A program made the position numbers and the translations under genes. The notes beneath the pieces were generated by a model. That model ran no database searches and was not told the origin of the DNA. It saw only the letters and a program-made list of their open reading frames with translations. A stretch of 15,685 nt of DNA from NCBI GenBank assembly GCA_903904635.1, contig CAIVDH010000051.1, forward strand, positions 1 to 15,685, written 5' to 3'. Every line of letters begins with the position of its first letter. Within the stretch, counting starts at the first letter, position 1. Origin of the DNA: an uncultured Burkholderiales bacterium. Its GTDB lineage: Bacteria; Pseudomonadota; Gammaproteobacteria; Burkholderiales; Burkholderiaceae_D. Shown in pieces: positions 1 through 7,543 of the stretch.

Positions 1-1126
1 AAATTGAGAATTCATTTTGCAGGCGTTCAACCTGGGCTTTGGTCAGGCCCGAGTAAGAAAACATGCCGCGTTGTTTGATGACGAAATCAAAATCATGTTG
101 TGGTGCTTTGGCTTTGAGCTTGTCAACCAGAGATTGACGCATAGTGCGTATACGTACACGCATGCCGGCAAGTTCTTCTTCCCACAGCTGGCGCAGCTCA
201 GGCGTGGCCAGTGCCGTGGCAACCACTTGCCCGCCATGCATAGGCGGATTGGAATAATTGGTGCGGATTACGCGTTTTAGTTGCGACATCAAGCGCGTCG
301 CTTCCTGCGCATCAGATGCCACGATGGATAACGCACCTACGCGCTCGCCGTAAAGTGAAAATGATTTCGAAAACGAGTTCGATACAAACAGTGGACCACC
401 TGCCTCAGCAAACTGCCTGACGACCTTGCCGTCTTCTTCTATACCATCACCAAAGCCTTGATAGGCCATGTCCAGGAAAGGTACCAGGCCACGCTTGGTC
501 ACCACATCTATCACTTGCACCCACTGCGCATCGGTCAAGTCAGCACCAGTCGGATTATGGCAGCAGGCGTGTAGCAGCACGATGGAGCCGGATGGCATGG
601 TTTGCAGGGCGTTTAGCATGCCGGCGAAATTTACACCGCGGGTGGCAGCATCGTAATAGGGATAATTATTGACAACGAAGCCGGCTGATTCAAACAGCGC
701 GCGATGGTTTTCCCAGCTGGGATCGCTAATCCAAACTTGCGCATCTGGTGCGAAGCGCTTTAAAAAGTCGGCGCCCAGCTTCAATGCTCCAGTGCCGCCT
801 ATAGCTTGCGCGGTGATGGCACGTTTGGATGTGACCACTTCGCTCGTTGCGCCGAATACCAGCTCTTGCACGGCTTTGTCATAAGCGGCCAAGCCTTCTA
901 TGGGCAAATAAGTGCGCGGTGCAGCCTTGGCCATCAAGAGCGTTTCAGCTTTTTGCACGCATGCCAGCAACGGTACTTTGCCGTTGTCATCGTAATAAAC
1001 GCCGACGCCAAGATTGGTTTTGTCGGGGTTTTGATCGGCGTTGAATGCTTCGGTAATACCAAGTATGGGATCGCGCGGAGCAAGTTCTATGGCGGCAAAC
1101 AGGGGGGCAGGGAGCGGTGCGTTCAT
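1..1126 (-). CDS. tyrB: Aromatic/aspartate aminotransferase, class I, C-terminus cut by window edge
   Basis: PLP-dependent aminotransferase that moves the amino group of tyrosine, phenylalanine or aspartate to 2-oxoglutarate in the cytoplasm. I translated the minus strand from the ATG at 1126: it begins MNAPLPAPLFAAIELAPRDP and stays open to base 1, giving 375 residues of the family's usual ~397. Visible family marks are the HNPTGAD turn (residues ~190-196), FLDMAYQGFGDG (~217-228) with the cofactor-contacting Asp and Tyr, SNSFSKSFSLYGERVG with the Schiff-base lysine at ~254 and the phosphate-binding Arg at ~262, and NYSNPP (~291-296). The SNSFSK.FSLYGERVG form is closer to TyrB than AspC of E. 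coli. The last ~22 residues, including the substrate-carboxylate arginine, lie outside. No clear Shine-Dalgarno precedes the ATG. It is divergent from uvrB. The family is certain; the tyrB versus aspC choice is likely but not proven. Confidence 0.92.
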   Translation of the reverse strand, partial: MNAPLPAPLFAAIELAPRDPILGITEAFNADQNPDKTNLGVGVYYDDNGKVPLLACVQKAETLLMAKAAPRTYLPIEGLAAYDKAVQELVFGATSEVVTSKRAITAQAIGGTGALKLGADFLKRFAPDAQVWISDPSWENHRALFESAGFVVNNYPYYDAATRGVNFAGMLNALQTMPSGSIVLLHACCHNPTGADLTDAQWVQVIDVVTKRGLVPFLDMAYQGFGDGIEEDGKVVRQFAEAGGPLFVSNSFSKSFSLYGERVGALSIVASDAQEATRLMSQLKRVIRTNYSNPPMHGGQVVATALATPELRQLWEEELAGMRVRIRTMRQSLVDKLKAKAPQHDFDFVIKQRGMFSYSGLTKAQVERLQNEFSI

Positions 1127-1292
1127 CGTGATAAGATTAAAAGTTAGGTTCTATTTATCTGTGTTCGATGCAATTAAGAGCAAAAAAGTGCAAAAACTGC
1201 AAAAAAGCACGGAGATAACGGGGATAGGCAGCACGTCATGAAAATATATGCGTGATTAGGAAACCCGTTATTTTACCAAAGGTCAATTGTAG
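1127..1292. promoter_or_regulatory. Divergent tyrB/uvrB intergenic region with phased A-tracts
   Basis: This 166-base spacer must hold promoters for both divergent genes. Three A-tracts (1182-1187, 1192-1196, 1201-1206) recur about every 9.5-10 bases, each after GC, within a repeated G-C-A5/6 pattern. Such helical phasing is known to curve DNA. I see no convincing -35/-10 pair for either gene and no CTG-N10-CAG LexA-type SOS box before uvrB. Confidence 0.35.
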
Positions 1293-3386
1293 ATGTCTGA
1301 ATTGTCCCAAGTGGAATCTCCCCTCGATGAATCGCAGGTGGTGAGCTTTCCCGACTCCCCGGTTCGGTTGTATCAGCCCTTCGAGCCCGCTGGAGACCAG
1401 CCGCAGGCAATTGCCAAGCTGGTTGAAGGTATACAAGATGGCCTGTCTTTCCAGACTTTGTTGGGCGTTACCGGCTCCGGTAAGACCTTTACGATGGCAA
1501 ATGTAATTGCGCGCATGGGGCGACCGGCGATTGTGTTTGCGCCGAATAAAACACTGGCAGCGCAGCTCTACAGTGAATTTCGTGATTTCTTTCCGCAAAA
1601 CGCGGTGGAGTATTTCGTCAGCTATTACGATTACTACCAGCCTGAGGCTTATGTGCCGCAGCGCGATTTGTTTATTGAAAAAGATTCTGCGATTAATGAA
1701 CACATTGAGCAGATGCGTTTGTCATGCACCAAGTCATTGATGGAACGGCGCGATGTAGTGATCGTGGCCACTGTGTCGGCGATTTACGGTATCGGTAACC
1801 CTAGCGAATATCACCAGATGGTGCTGACCTTGCGCGCCAAAGACAAGCTCTCGCAGCGTGATGTGATTGCGCGCCTGATACAAATGCAATACACGCGTAA
1901 CGATATTGATTTTGGGCGCGGCACTTTCAGAGTGCGCGGCGATACGCTGGATATTTTTCCGGCTGAGCATGCTGAACTGGCAGTGCGTGTTGAATTGTTT
2001 GATGATGAAATCGAGAGCTTGCAATTATTTGATCCACTTACAGGTCGTGTGCGTCAGAAAATCCCGCGCTTCACTGTGTATCCGGGTTCGCATTATGTGA
2101 CGCCGCGCTCTACTGTTTTGCGCGCGATTGAAACTATCAAAGAAGAGCTGCATGACAGACTGGAATTTTTCCGTAAGGAGAACAAGCTGATTGAAGAGCA
2201 GCGATTAGAGCAGCGCACCCGCTTTGATCTGGAGATGATGCAGGAGATCGGTTTTACCAAGGGCATAGAAAACTATTCACGTCATTTGTCTGGCGCCAAG
2301 CCGGGCGAGCCGCCGCCTACATTAGTGGATTATTTACCTCAGGATGCGCTCATGTTTCTCGATGAGTCGCATGTACTGACAGGCCAGCTAAATGGCATGT
2401 ACAACGGTGACCGCGCGCGTAAAACTAATCTGGTGGACTATGGTTTCCGCTTGCCCTCGGCGCTGGATAATCGCCCGCTGCGCTTTGATGAATTTGAATC
2501 AAAAATGCGGCAGCTGATATTCGTATCAGCCACGCCGGCTGAATATGAACGTACTCATGCTGCGCAGATCGTAGAGCAGGTTGTGCGTCCGACAGGACTG
2601 ATTGATCCGGCTATTGAGGTACGTCCGGCGATTACGCAGGTGGATGATCTGATGCAGGAAATTGCCCTGCGTGTTGCAGTCAATGAGCGCGTATTGGTGA
2701 CAACGCTGACCAAGCGCATGTCTGAACAACTGACAGAATTTTTAAGCGATAACGGTATCAAGGTGCGGTATTTGCATAGCGATATTGATACCGTCGAACG
2801 CGTAGAGATTTTACGTGATTTACGATTAGGTACTTTTGATGTGTTGGTTGGTATTAATTTGTTGCGTGAGGGGCTGGATATTCCGGAAGTGTCTCTGGTA
2901 GCCATACTGGATGCGGACAAAGAAGGTTTTCTGCGGTCTGAACGCAGCCTGATCCAAACCATAGGCCGTGCCGCACGTAATTTAAATGGTAAAGCTATTT
3001 TGTATGCAGACCGTATGACTGATTCCATGAAGCGCGCAATCAGCGAAACAGATCGTCGTCGTAATAAGCAAATTGAATTTAATCTGGCCAATAATATAAC
3101 CCCTATCGGCATTAAGAAAAATATACGCGAGATGATAGACGGCGTTTACAAAGTCGATGAAGCCCGTGCTGAGTTGATGGCGGCGCAAGAGCAGGCCAAA
3201 TATGAGGCGATGAGTGAGAAGCAGGTTAGTAAAGAGATTAAGCGCCTTGAAAAACTGATGCAAGATCATGCGAAAAATCTGGAGTGTGAAAAAGCAGCGC
3301 AGGTGCGTGATCAGCTACATATATTGAAAGAGCAGATGTTTGGTGCGCCGGGTTCTGACAATCTGTGTTCCATCATGGGTAAATAA
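1293..3386 (+). CDS. uvrB: UvrABC excision nuclease subunit B
   Basis: Damage-verifying helicase-like subunit of nucleotide excision repair; it is loaded by UvrA at lesions and recruits UvrC. The 697 residues slightly exceed the ~670 of E. coli UvrB, the excess being mostly at the N-terminus. Visible features: Walker A GVTGSGKT (58-65), the Tyr-rich beta-hairpin [13 protein letters not shown] (110-122) that inserts between DNA strands, a DESH Walker B box (357-360), helicase motif [11 protein letters not shown] in the second RecA domain, and a C-terminal UVR domain (about 647-680) that contacts UvrC. The ATG at 1293 follows an AAAGG at about 1277, a rather long spacing, so a start further inside is possible because the conserved part begins near residue 25. 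The next gene starts 33 bases downstream across an AT-only stretch and may be co-transcribed. No SOS operator was seen upstream. Confidence 0.97.
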   Translation: MSELSQVESPLDESQVVSFPDSPVRLYQPFEPAGDQPQAIAKLVEGIQDGLSFQTLLGVTGSGKTFTMANVIARMGRPAIVFAPNKTLAAQLYSEFRDFFPQNAVEYFVSYYDYYQPEAYVPQRDLFIEKDSAINEHIEQMRLSCTKSLMERRDVVIVATVSAIYGIGNPSEYHQMVLTLRAKDKLSQRDVIARLIQMQYTRNDIDFGRGTFRVRGDTLDIFPAEHAELAVRVELFDDEIESLQLFDPLTGRVRQKIPRFTVYPGSHYVTPRSTVLRAIETIKEELHDRLEFFRKENKLIEEQRLEQRTRFDLEMMQEIGFTKGIENYSRHLSGAKPGEPPPTLVDYLPQDALMFLDESHVLTGQLNGMYNGDRARKTNLVDYGFRLPSALDNRPLRFDEFESKMRQLIFVSATPAEYERTHAAQIVEQVVRPTGLIDPAIEVRPAITQVDDLMQEIALRVAVNERVLVTTLTKRMSEQLTEFLSDNGIKVRYLHSDIDTVERVEILRDLRLGTFDVLVGINLLREGLDIPEVSLVAILDADKEGFLRSERSLIQTIGRAARNLNGKAILYADRMTDSMKRAISETDRRRNKQIEFNLANNITPIGIKKNIREMIDGVYKVDEARAELMAAQEQAKYEAMSEKQVSKEIKRLEKLMQDHAKNLECEKAAQVRDQLHILKEQMFGAPGSDNLCSIMGK

Positions 3387-3419
3387 ATAATTAATTAAAT
3401 AAATAATTAGGTAAATAAG

Positions 3420-4199
3420 ATGTCAGTACCCGAGGTTTTTATTGCGGCGTTAGCGCATGCAGATAAGTCATGGCATGTAACGCTACGAGCCGGTCTAGAA
3501 GCTGTGGCAAAAGCAGATCCTGCTTATTTGCCTTCTTTGGCGCAAGACAGTTATTTGCCCACACAAAGCAGAATCTTTGCTGCCTTTGCGCAGCCCATGG
3601 ATGCGGTACGTTTTGTGTTGGTAGGCGAGGGGCCTTATCCGCGCGAAGAAAGTGCGACAGGGGTTTGCTTCATGGACGGCGCGGTGGGTAACTTATGGTC
3701 GGAGCAGGGTTTGTCCAAGCCAGTCAATCGCGCAACCTCGCTGCGTAATTTCATGAAAATGCTATTGGTGGCAGAGGGTTTGCTGCAAGCTGAGGCCACC
3801 GGCGCGCTGGCTTTGGTATCGGTTTCGGAGCAAGCCAGATCAGCAAATTCAAATTTCATTCAGACCTTACCGGAATTGCAGCAGAAGCTCACGCAGCGCG
3901 GATTTCTCTTGTTGAATGCCGCATTAGTGTTTCGTCCGCATGTGCCGCCTTTAAAAGAGGCCAAGGCCTGGTTGCCACTGTTGGGGGCTGTGTTGGACGC
4001 ATTGCAGGCGTTTTATTCTGCAAAACAGCTAGAGCTGCCTGCGCTGGTTTTGTGGGGCAAAATCGCGCTATGGCTGGATAACTTGCCCATGGCTACGAAT
4101 TTCCCCCGTGTCGTAGCGGAGCATCCCTACAATCTGAGCTTCATACAAAATCAAACTATGCAGAAATTTTTCGGTCCTATGCACTTGCTCGGAAGATAA
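3420..4199 (+). CDS. Uracil-DNA glycosylase-fold protein with altered catalytic motif A
   Basis: The 259 residues align by eye along the whole length of family 1 uracil-DNA glycosylase (Ung). The N-terminus has SWH..L and YLPTQSRIFAAF, like the Ung region before motif A. Motif A of Ung (GQDPYH) is replaced by GEGPYP at 69-74 with unchanged spacing to the uracil-stacking Phe (F84): the water-activating Asp becomes Gly and the His becomes Pro. Other active-site elements remain: Asn in LLLNAAL (N166), LWGKIA (211-216), and a motif B-like HPYNLS (235-240) with the His and the DNA-inserting Leu at their normal spacing. It is therefore a member of the superfamily with either changed chemistry or a non-catalytic, damage-binding role. 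Position directly after uvrB on the same strand suggests a repair link. The start has only a weak AGG-type ribosome site. The fold assignment is fairly secure; activity is unknown, so no gene symbol is given. Confidence 0.75.
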   Translation: MSVPEVFIAALAHADKSWHVTLRAGLEAVAKADPAYLPSLAQDSYLPTQSRIFAAFAQPMDAVRFVLVGEGPYPREESATGVCFMDGAVGNLWSEQGLSKPVNRATSLRNFMKMLLVAEGLLQAEATGALALVSVSEQARSANSNFIQTLPELQQKLTQRGFLLLNAALVFRPHVPPLKEAKAWLPLLGAVLDALQAFYSAKQLELPALVLWGKIALWLDNLPMATNFPRVVAEHPYNLSFIQNQTMQKFFGPMHLLGR

Positions 4200-4265
4200 T
4201 GTTGCTGGAAGGATATAGTTTTTTAGTAGGAAAACTTCCATTTAAGTTCCCAATTAAAGCAGTAC

Positions 4266-4294
4266 CTGACGAATCCACTCAAGTTTGTTATACT
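4266..4294 (+). promoter_or_regulatory. Sigma-70-like promoter of the isc operon
   Basis: CTGACG (4266-4271) and TATACT (4289-4294) are separated by exactly 17 bases, a good -35/-10 pair. This predicts a transcript start near 4301 and a ~60-base leader before iscR. The -10 box overlaps the left end of the IscR-type operator, which fits autorepression. Confidence 0.6.
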
Positions 4295-4314
4295 TGACCA
4301 AATTGTTCGGGATT
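4290..4314 (+). promoter_or_regulatory. IscR type 1 operator
   Basis: The stretch starts ATACTTGACC, continues with an A/T centre at 4300-4305, and ends TTCGGGATT. It follows the type 1 IscR consensus as I recall it (ATASYYGAC, an A/T centre, then TCRRS near the right end) at most positions. In E. coli the [2Fe-2S] form of IscR binds such sites to repress its own operon. Overlap with the -10 box supports repression here. The match was judged by eye. Confidence 0.7.
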
Positions 4315-4360
4315 GAGCGATTACCGTTCATCTAGTCGGGAATGTTTTGGAGCGAAATTC

Positions 4361-4837
4361 ATGCGTTTGACTACAAAAGGCCGCTTTGCTGTAACTGCGA
4401 TGATAGATCTGGCGCAACGCCAGCATCATGGTCCTGTGACCTTGGCCGGTATCAGCCAGCGTCAGGAAATCTCTCTTTCTTACCTTGAGCAATTATTTGG
4501 CAAGCTGCGCCGCCATGAGATTGTTGAATCAGTCCGTGGACCGGGTGGAGGCTATAACCTAGCGCGCCGGCCTGAAAAAATTACGGTAGCCGACATCATC
4601 ATCGCAGTCGACGAGCCACTAGATGCTACGCAATGTGGTGGTCGTGAAAATTGCAGCGGACACGGTGAAGCTTCCGGCACACGCTGCATGACGCATGATT
4701 TGTGGGCCACTCTGAATGAAAAAATGGTGGATTACCTTGATTCAGTTTCACTCAAGGACCTGGTCGAACAACAAAAGCAAAAGCAGGTTGAGCCACAACC
4801 TGTGGTCATGATGCATCGCACGCATCATATCGTCTGA
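4361..4837 (+). CDS. iscR: Iron-sulfur cluster-sensing transcriptional regulator (Rrf2 family)
   Basis: Repressor of the isc operon when carrying a [2Fe-2S] cluster; apo-IscR also regulates type 2 sites. I chose ATG 4361 because the protein then opens MRLTTKGRFAVTAMIDLA, the canonical IscR N-terminus; the reading frame is open from 4313, but that extension is not conserved. The product is 158 residues, close to the 162 of E. coli. A winged helix-turn-helix spans ~1-65 with the wing GPGGGYNLAR (60-69). Cluster ligands are C92, C98, C109 and H112. The gap between the second and third Cys is 10 residues versus 5 in E. coli, an insertion of GHGEAS type. The C-terminus is Gln-rich and ends with a Met/His-rich tail (MMHRTHHIV). 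First gene of the operon, 38 bases before iscS. Confidence 0.95.
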   Translation: MRLTTKGRFAVTAMIDLAQRQHHGPVTLAGISQRQEISLSYLEQLFGKLRRHEIVESVRGPGGGYNLARRPEKITVADIIIAVDEPLDATQCGGRENCSGHGEASGTRCMTHDLWATLNEKMVDYLDSVSLKDLVEQQKQKQVEPQPVVMMHRTHHIV

Positions 4838-4875
4838 TTTAACTGGATTAACTGTATTAATTGGAGTCAAAGAAC

Positions 4876-6129
4876 ATGAATGCACCGTTGGACAAAACCC
4901 TGATGGATACGCTTAGGGCACCGCATTTTCCGATTTATTTGGATTATTCATCGACAACGCCGGTTGATCCGCGCGTGGCTGACAAAATGATTCCTTATTT
5001 GCGCGAGCAATTCGGTAATCCTGCTTCACGCAGCCACATGTATGGCTGGACCGCAGAAAAAGCAGTCGAAGAAGCGCGTGAGCATGTGGCCGCATTGGTC
5101 AATGCCGATCCGCGTGAAATCGTCTGGACGTCTGGTGCCACTGAAGGTAACAATCTTGCACTTAAAGGTGCTGCACATTTTTATAAAACCAAGGGCAAGC
5201 ACATCATCACCGTCAAGACTGAGCACAAAGCAGTGCTGGACACGGTACGTGAGTTGGAGCGCCAGGGTTTTGAGGCAACCTATTTACAGCCGCAAGACAA
5301 TGGCTTGATTACCATTCAGCAGTTAGCCGATGCAATTCGTCCCGATACGATTTTGGTTTCCGTTATGTGGGTCAATAACGAGATTGGTGTGATTCAACCC
5401 ATCGATGAGATCGGTGAGCTATGCCGCAGCAAAGGCATAATTTTTCATTCAGATGCCGCACAGGCAACCGGCAAGACACCTATAGATTTGGAAAAAACCA
5501 AAGTCGATCTGGTGACGTTTACTGCACATAAATCTTATGGCCCTAAAGGCATAGGTGCGCTGTATGTGCGCCGCAAGCCGCGTGTGCGTCTGGAAGCACA
5601 AATGCACGGCGGTGGTCATGAGCGTGGATTACGTTCGGGCACATTAGCTACGCACCAAATCGTTGGCATGGGCGAAGCGTTTCGCCTGGCCAAAGAAGAA
5701 ATGGATACCGAGATCAATCGCATCCTCGCTTTGCGGGATAGGTTGTCTAAAGGCCTCGCTGAAATGGAAGAGGTGTATATCAATGGCGACATGGAACATC
5801 GTGTGCCGCATAACCTCAATGTCAGTTTCAATTACGTAGAAGGCGAATCGCTGATCATGGCGATTAAAGACATCGCGGTGTCTTCCGGCTCAGCTTGTAC
5901 TTCAGCCAGTCTTGAGCCTTCTTATGTATTGCGTGCGCTTGGTCGTAGTGACGAGCTGGCACATAGTTCCATACGCTTTACCTTTGGTCGTTTCACTACC
6001 AATGAAGACATCGATTTCACGATTGATCTGATCAAGAAAAAAGTCGATAAGCTGCGTCAGCTCTCGCCGCTGTGGGATATGTACAAAGAAGGCATCGATA
6101 TCAGCAAAATACAGTGGGCTGCACATTAA
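4876..6129 (+). CDS. iscS: Cysteine desulfurase
   Basis: PLP enzyme that converts cysteine to alanine and passes the sulfur as a persulfide to IscU and other acceptors. ATG 4876 is preferred over the in-frame TTG at 4861 because GGAG (4863-4866) sits at the right distance from it. The product has 417 residues (E. coli 404) with an N-terminal extension of ~15 before [15 protein letters not shown]. Key residues seen: H117 in TEHKAVLDT, the PLP lysine in [10 protein letters not shown] (K219), the [12 protein letters not shown] strand (246-256), and the catalytic Cys in [20 protein letters not shown] (C341). The C-terminal segment ending [21 protein letters not shown] corresponds to the region that contacts IscU and Fdx. 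It lies in order between iscR and iscU. All essential residues are present. Confidence 0.98.
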   Translation: MNAPLDKTLMDTLRAPHFPIYLDYSSTTPVDPRVADKMIPYLREQFGNPASRSHMYGWTAEKAVEEAREHVAALVNADPREIVWTSGATEGNNLALKGAAHFYKTKGKHIITVKTEHKAVLDTVRELERQGFEATYLQPQDNGLITIQQLADAIRPDTILVSVMWVNNEIGVIQPIDEIGELCRSKGIIFHSDAAQATGKTPIDLEKTKVDLVTFTAHKSYGPKGIGALYVRRKPRVRLEAQMHGGGHERGLRSGTLATHQIVGMGEAFRLAKEEMDTEINRILALRDRLSKGLAEMEEVYINGDMEHRVPHNLNVSFNYVEGESLIMAIKDIAVSSGSACTSASLEPSYVLRALGRSDELAHSSIRFTFGRFTTNEDIDFTIDLIKKKVDKLRQLSPLWDMYKEGIDISKIQWAAH

Positions 6130-6153
6130 TCATTTCGCTTCAGGAGCAATAAC

Positions 6154-6555
6154 ATGGCTTACTCAGATAAAGTTTTAGATCACTACGAAAACCCTCGCAA
6201 CGTTGGCGCATTTCAAAAAGATGACGACACCGTTGGCACCGGCATGGTCGGCGCACCAGCTTGTGGCGATGTGATGAAATTGCAGATCAAGGTTGGCGCT
6301 GATGGTTTAATCGAAGACGCAAAATTCAAGACCTATGGTTGTGGTTCGGCGATTGCCTCTTCATCACTGGTGACCGAGTGGGTCAAAGGCAAAACACTGG
6401 ATCAGGCACTCGCGATTAAAAATACGCATATTGCTGAAGAGCTGGCGCTACCACCTGTAAAAATTCATTGCTCTATTCTTGCAGAAGATGCGATTAAAGC
6501 GGCAGTGGAAGATTACAAAGCACGCCACGGCGGTGCTACCAAGGAAGCGGCTTAA
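6154..6555 (+). CDS. iscU: Iron-sulfur cluster assembly scaffold protein
   Basis: Scaffold on which [2Fe-2S] clusters are built from IscS sulfur and iron. The 133 residues match the usual ~128. The three ligand cysteines are C37 (ACGDVMKLQ, with the lability-controlling Asp at D39), C63 ([10 protein letters not shown]) and C106 ([12 protein letters not shown]), with H105 next to the last. The LPPVK motif bound by HscA is intact at 99-103, consistent with hscB/hscA further down the operon. The ribosome site AGGAG lies 8 bases before ATG 6154. Start and end are unambiguous. Confidence 0.98.
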   Translation: MAYSDKVLDHYENPRNVGAFQKDDDTVGTGMVGAPACGDVMKLQIKVGADGLIEDAKFKTYGCGSAIASSSLVTEWVKGKTLDQALAIKNTHIAEELALPPVKIHCSILAEDAIKAAVEDYKARHGGATKEAA

Positions 6556-6584
6556 GTTATTTTGCAAATCTGGAGAAACACTTT

Positions 6585-6908
6585 ATGCCTATTACCCTGA
6601 CCGAAAAAGCGGCCAAGCACGTTACACGCTATCTGGAAAAGCGCGGCAAAGGCATAGGCTTGCGCTTTGGTGTGCGCACTACCGGTTGCTCTGGTCTGGC
6701 TTACAAGCTTGAATATGTGGACGATAGTGAGCAAGAAGACAGCGTGTTCGAATCGCATGGCATCAAGGTGTTTGTTGATCCTAAAAGTTTGCCTTATATC
6801 GATGGCACCGAACTGGATTTTGCGCGCGAAGGGCTGAATGAAGGTTTCAAATTCCGTAATCCGAACGTAAAAGATGAATGCGGTTGCGGAGAGAGTTTCC
6901 GCATTTGA
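6585..6908 (+). CDS. iscA: A-type iron-sulfur carrier protein
   Basis: Carrier that takes clusters or iron from the ISC machinery to target apoproteins. Its 107 residues match the 107 of E. coli IscA. The three invariant cysteines are C35 (TTGCSGLAY), C99 and C101 (DECGCGESF). A GGAGAA ribosome site precedes ATG 6585. It lies 29 bases after iscU; the position and the [10 protein letters not shown] start favour IscA over ErpA or SufA. Confidence 0.96.
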   Translation: MPITLTEKAAKHVTRYLEKRGKGIGLRFGVRTTGCSGLAYKLEYVDDSEQEDSVFESHGIKVFVDPKSLPYIDGTELDFAREGLNEGFKFRNPNVKDECGCGESFRI

Positions 6909-6932
6909 TGCAGGTTTTAATCGGAGTTTTTT

Positions 6933-6960
6933 AAGCCTGTTGAAGTACGACAGGCTTTTA
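6933..6960 (+). terminator. Hairpin with T-rich tail between iscA and hscB
   Basis: AAGCCTGT (6933-6940) pairs perfectly with ACAGGCTT (6950-6957) across a 9-base loop and is followed by TTTATTTT. It resembles a rho-independent terminator inside the operon and could reduce hscB-hscA-fdx-iscX transcription relative to iscRSUA, or act as an RNA-stabilising 3' end after processing. A T-run on the 5' side (6927-6932) would give a U-poor signal on the other strand. Confidence 0.6.
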
Positions 6961-6984
6961 TTTTGATAGACCCTCTACGTAATT

Positions 6985-7500
6985 ATGCAAAATCATTTCG
7001 CCTTGTTCAATTTACCGCAGCAATTCGCGCTGGATACTCTAGCGCTTGATGCGGCTTATCGCGAAGTGCAAAGCAAAGTGCATCCGGATAAATTTGTTGC
7101 TGCACCCGATGCAGAGAAGCGTGTGGCCATGCAATGGGCTACGCGTGCTAACGAGGCGTACAAGACATTGAAAAGTCCGTTTTTGCGTGCAGCTTATTTG
7201 TGCGAATTGCATGGTGTGGATTTGCAGGTGGAATCGAATACTTCCATGCCGACTGCTTTTCTGATGCAGCAAATGGAATGGCGCGAAGCGCTTGATGATG
7301 CGCGTGATGGCCATGATATGGCCGCGCTGGAAAACCTGGATAAAGAATTACGTGATGCCAAACGGGCGCTGTTGGAAAAAATCGCCAGCTTGCTTGACAG
7401 TGACCAGTACCAAGCAGCCGGCGAAGCGGTACGCCAGCTGATGTTTCTGGAAAAATTCGGTGAAGAAGTCGGTAGAGTTTTTGAAAAACTCGAAGCCTGA
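6985..7500 (+). CDS. hscB: J-domain co-chaperone of the ISC system
   Basis: DnaJ-like co-chaperone (Hsc20) that binds IscU and stimulates the HscA ATPase. The length of 171 residues equals E. coli HscB. The N-terminal J domain opens [17 protein letters not shown] and carries the HPD motif at 33-35 (KVHPDKF). The second half is a three-helix bundle for IscU binding, with the conserved pattern [24 protein letters not shown]. The ribosome site before ATG 6985 is weak. It sits just after the internal hairpin and 43 bases before hscA. Confidence 0.96.
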   Translation: MQNHFALFNLPQQFALDTLALDAAYREVQSKVHPDKFVAAPDAEKRVAMQWATRANEAYKTLKSPFLRAAYLCELHGVDLQVESNTSMPTAFLMQQMEWREALDDARDGHDMAALENLDKELRDAKRALLEKIASLLDSDQYQAAGEAVRQLMFLEKFGEEVGRVFEKLEA

Positions 7501-7543
7501 CTCCTCACTATTTGATAAAGCCGACTACAGATCGCTAAAGATA

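Noticed and set aside
1127..1292. LexA/SOS box for uvrB
   Set aside because: Every CTG in the spacer was checked for CAG ten bases later; none fits, and no similar palindrome was found.
2555..3112. Minus-strand 185-aa open frame inside uvrB
   Set aside because: Arg/Ser-rich shadow of a well-conserved coding region, no family resemblance or ribosome site.
4313..4360. Upstream extension of iscR
   Set aside because: The added 16 residues are not part of IscR, begin inside the operator, and the ATG at 4361 gives the canonical N-terminus.
7460..7543. Upstream extension of hscA overlapping hscB
   Set aside because: The conserved [10 protein letters not shown] start lies at 7544; the extension reads out-of-frame hscB sequence.
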